Positions 5,792 to 7,046 of a stretch of 7,046 bases of DNA are shown here, piece after piece. The position numbers and the translations under genes are program-made. The stretch is from JAWLFI01 sp964626595 (GTDB lineage Bacteria > Bacteroidota > Bacteroidia > Chitinophagales > Saprospiraceae): contig CAZVFU010000102.1 of NCBI GenBank assembly GCA_964626595.1, positions 1-7,046 of the forward strand, read 5' to 3'. The notes below the pieces were generated by a model, which worked only from the letters and a program-made list of their open reading frames with translations, was not told the origin of the DNA and ran no database searches. The first letter of the stretch is position 1. The number at the start of each line of letters is the position of its first letter.

Positions 5792-5940
5792 ATAGCGCTG
5801 CGGCGTGGGGGCGACAGCCGCCCGAACAGGCCGCGCCTGGGAGGGCCGAGCGAAGCCGCCGGAGTCCCGGGGGCGCCGCAGGCGATCTCGAGGACGGAGG
5901 CGGGGCATCTGAGCGAGCCCCAAAGCATAGCGACCGCTGA
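5792..5940. repeat. GC-rich intergenic block, probable dispersed repeat
   Basis: About 150 bp of G+C content far above the rest of the window, full of GCCG/CGGC words and short self-complementary pieces (for example GGGGC ... GCCCC at 5902-5920). Reading frames exist on both strands but look like artefacts of high GC: rich in Arg, Pro, Gly and Ala with no domain. The wording CCCCAAAGCATAGCGACC seems familiar to me as a recurrent intergenic sequence in some Bacteroidota genomes, which is memory, not a search. A short CCCCA-ATTT-TGGGG hairpin follows at 5941-5954. Confidence 0.5.
5904..5935 (-). repeat. Inverted relative of the motif at 5207-5239
   Basis: Read on the minus strand, this stretch gives GGTCGCTATGC, TTTG, then CTCGCTCAG and an AT-containing tail. 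It matches the plus-strand motif at 5207-5239 (GGTCGCTACG, TTTCG, CTCGTTCAG) in words and order. The two lie in opposite orientation near the two ends of the GC-rich region and suggest it is one element with related ends. Confidence 0.4.
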
Positions 5941-5980
5941 CCCCAATTTTGGGGGCAGGGGAATCACCCTAAAAGCCCTA

Positions 5981-6013
5981 AAAATAAAAAAAGCCCGACA
6001 TCGCTGCCGGGCT
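5981..6013 (-). terminator. Rho-independent terminator of the type IX-secreted protein gene
   Basis: On the minus strand, stem AGCCCGGCA / TGTCGGGCT (6013-5992; 9 pairs including one G-T) has a GCGA tetraloop and is followed by a T-rich run TTTTTTTATTTTT. It lies about 40 nt beyond the stop codon at 6055-6057, a standard position. Confidence 0.9.
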
Positions 6014-6052
6014 CCAAAATCAACGTACACTATTCACCAAAATAAACGTACA
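6014..6052. repeat. Two 16-bp direct repeats between stop codon and terminator
   Basis: CCAAAATCAACGTACA (6014-6029) and CCAAAATAAACGTACA (6037-6052) match at 15 of 16 positions with a 23-bp period. They fill the short 3' untranslated region of the minus-strand gene. No function is apparent; it may be a chance or recent local duplication. Confidence 0.6.
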
Positions 6053-6054
6053 TC

Positions 6055-7046
6055 TTACTGAATGATGAGTCGCTGCCTCATCACCCCTTTCTGCGTTTCA
6101 ACTTCAATAATATATAAACCAGCGCTATGGCTGCTTACATTCACTTTGCTGCCAGGATTCTCCATCTCCAATACGCGCTGGCCATTGAGGGCATACATTG
6201 TGAATGAAGTGACAGGAGTTTTCGTTTCTAAAATCACAAATTCACTCGTGGGGTTCGGATAAACTTTGGCATCTATCGCTTCGGGAATGGCCACAGAGGT
6301 AGGCATTTTGCTGAAGTATACATTGTCGACAAACAAGGTGCCTTCGCCTCGAGGTAATCCGAAGAAAATAAATTGGGCTAGATTGGATCGCGCCGTAAGC
6401 CCTTCGAAATCTTCCATGGGTAACTGAAGGCTATTCCACTGACCTTGCACAAGATCTGTAAAAACTAGTTCCTCACTGGAATCATCTCCTCCGAGGAGCT
6501 CTCCATCGGGCCCCCAATCTACAATCGTAATCGTTAAGGTATCAATATTAGGCGTCCAAAGATCGATATGAAAGAAGTCCATTTCAGACGCATCAATTAC
6601 ATTATCATTTGTGGCTTCTACGGCTATTACATTTAGGTTAGTATACTTTTTTGTGGGGTTTCCATTAATTTCAATATCCTCCAGATCCCCTAATGAGCCT
6701 GGTTCTAGCCATGTATCTACTTCCACATCCGTATACATATCGCTGAATAAACTCAACACATTTTCTTCTGCTTCCGTAGGGTCCGGGGCGGCTACCTGAG
6801 GATCTGTTACCGGTCCACCTCCTTCTCCCAATATCACTACATTTCCTAAAGCGGCTTCATCATCGGGATTCGCATTTAATCCCGTCACAGAAAATCCATA
6901 TTGTACTACGGCGTCTGCCGCTTCCGGATTGTCAAAAGTGATGGAAAAGGGTCCCGCCTCGGTGAGCGTATCCGTAACCTCCTTTAAAACGGAAAAGTCG
7001 GAATTGAATACCTTAATATACACCTTCGTTACATAGTCAGTCGATA
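6055..7046 (-). CDS. Secreted protein with carbohydrate-binding-like domain and type IX sorting domain, 5' end outside window
   Basis: The frame stays open to the right edge: seven residues (STDYVTK) precede the GTG at 7023, so that GTG is not the real start and the N-terminus with its signal peptide lies beyond 7046. The 329 visible residues show three parts. First, the end of a beta-rich domain (about 1-75). Second, a beta-sandwich domain (about 85-250) with VLSLFSDMYTDVEVDTW, DASEMDFFHIDLWTP, VQGQWNSLQLPMEDFEGL and GTLFVDNVYF, a pattern found beside glycoside hydrolases in Bacteroidota surface enzymes. Third, a Por/T9SS type A sorting domain (about 258-329) with VYPNPTSEFVIL, MYALNGQRVLEM and LYIIEVETQKGVMRQRLIIQ. 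The type IX system would carry it across the outer membrane and anchor or release it. Any catalytic domain would be upstream and unseen. Confidence 0.92.
   Translation of the reverse strand, partial: STDYVTKVYIKVFNSDFSVLKEVTDTLTEAGPFSITFDNPEAADAVVQYGFSVTGLNANPDDEAALGNVVILGEGGGPVTDPQVAAPDPTEAEENVLSLFSDMYTDVEVDTWLEPGSLGDLEDIEINGNPTKKYTNLNVIAVEATNDNVIDASEMDFFHIDLWTPNIDTLTITIVDWGPDGELLGGDDSSEELVFTDLVQGQWNSLQLPMEDFEGLTARSNLAQFIFFGLPRGEGTLFVDNVYFSKMPTSVAIPEAIDAKVYPNPTSEFVILETKTPVTSFTMYALNGQRVLEMENPGSKVNVSSHSAGLYIIEVETQKGVMRQRLIIQ

Noticed and set aside
5641..6061. Overlapping open frames of 129 and 90 codons on the two strands of the GC-rich block
   Set aside because: Their products are Arg/Pro/Gly/Ala-rich with no domain, they overlap each other, and one runs through the terminator hairpin at 5992-6013. 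High GC content removes stop codons here.

Overview
This window looks like the chromosome of a member of the Bacteroidota, probably a free-living or marine polysaccharide user. The evidence is a surface protein ending in a type IX secretion (Por) sorting domain, a TTG / TAnnTTTG promoter ahead of one gene, the absence of clear Shine-Dalgarno sites, and an ECF sigma factor of the type common in this phylum. I cannot name the genus.

Layout from left to right. (1) The minus-strand 5' part of an ECF sigma factor gene (1-509) runs off the left edge and has a plausible self-recognised promoter at 522-552. (2) A non-coding stretch of about 300 bp (510-806) holds an inverted repeat and a short, protein-like open stretch. 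(3) A small, highly charged helical protein resembling Sll1863-type stress proteins (807-1088, +) converges on a UPF0316/DUF2179 membrane protein (1121-1708, -); the two share a bidirectional terminator. (4) A sodium-coupled NSS-family amino-acid transporter (1937-3334, +). (5) A XylE-like sugar porter of the major facilitator superfamily (about 3797-5176, +). (6) A structured, GC-rich non-coding region (5177-5980). (7) The 3' part of a minus-strand secreted protein with a carbohydrate-binding-like domain and a type IX sorting domain (6055-7046), with its own terminator.

The most unusual content is a pair of nested, transposase-free inverted-repeat elements (MITE-like), copy A at 3332-3697 and copy B at 5260-5631. 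They lie in the same orientation on either side of the sugar transporter. Each is an outer element with a second complete element of the same family inserted near its middle. All ends read TA-GTGTCATTACC or its complement, which suggests TA target duplication as in IS630/Tc1-mariner transposition. The inner 165 bp are identical in the two copies while the outer arms differ by roughly 10-15%. Copy A sits inside the stop codon of the NSS gene without changing the protein. Copy B sits in the loop of a small hairpin at the start of the GC-rich region. No transposase gene is visible.

Functionally, the sugar porter and the secreted carbohydrate-binding protein fit glycan use: the surface protein would bind or degrade a polysaccharide and the porter would import released sugar. 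This link is inferred from proximity only, since they are on opposite strands and separated by repeats. The left half (sigma factor, helical protein, UPF0316, NSS transporter) looks like unrelated housekeeping and transport genes.
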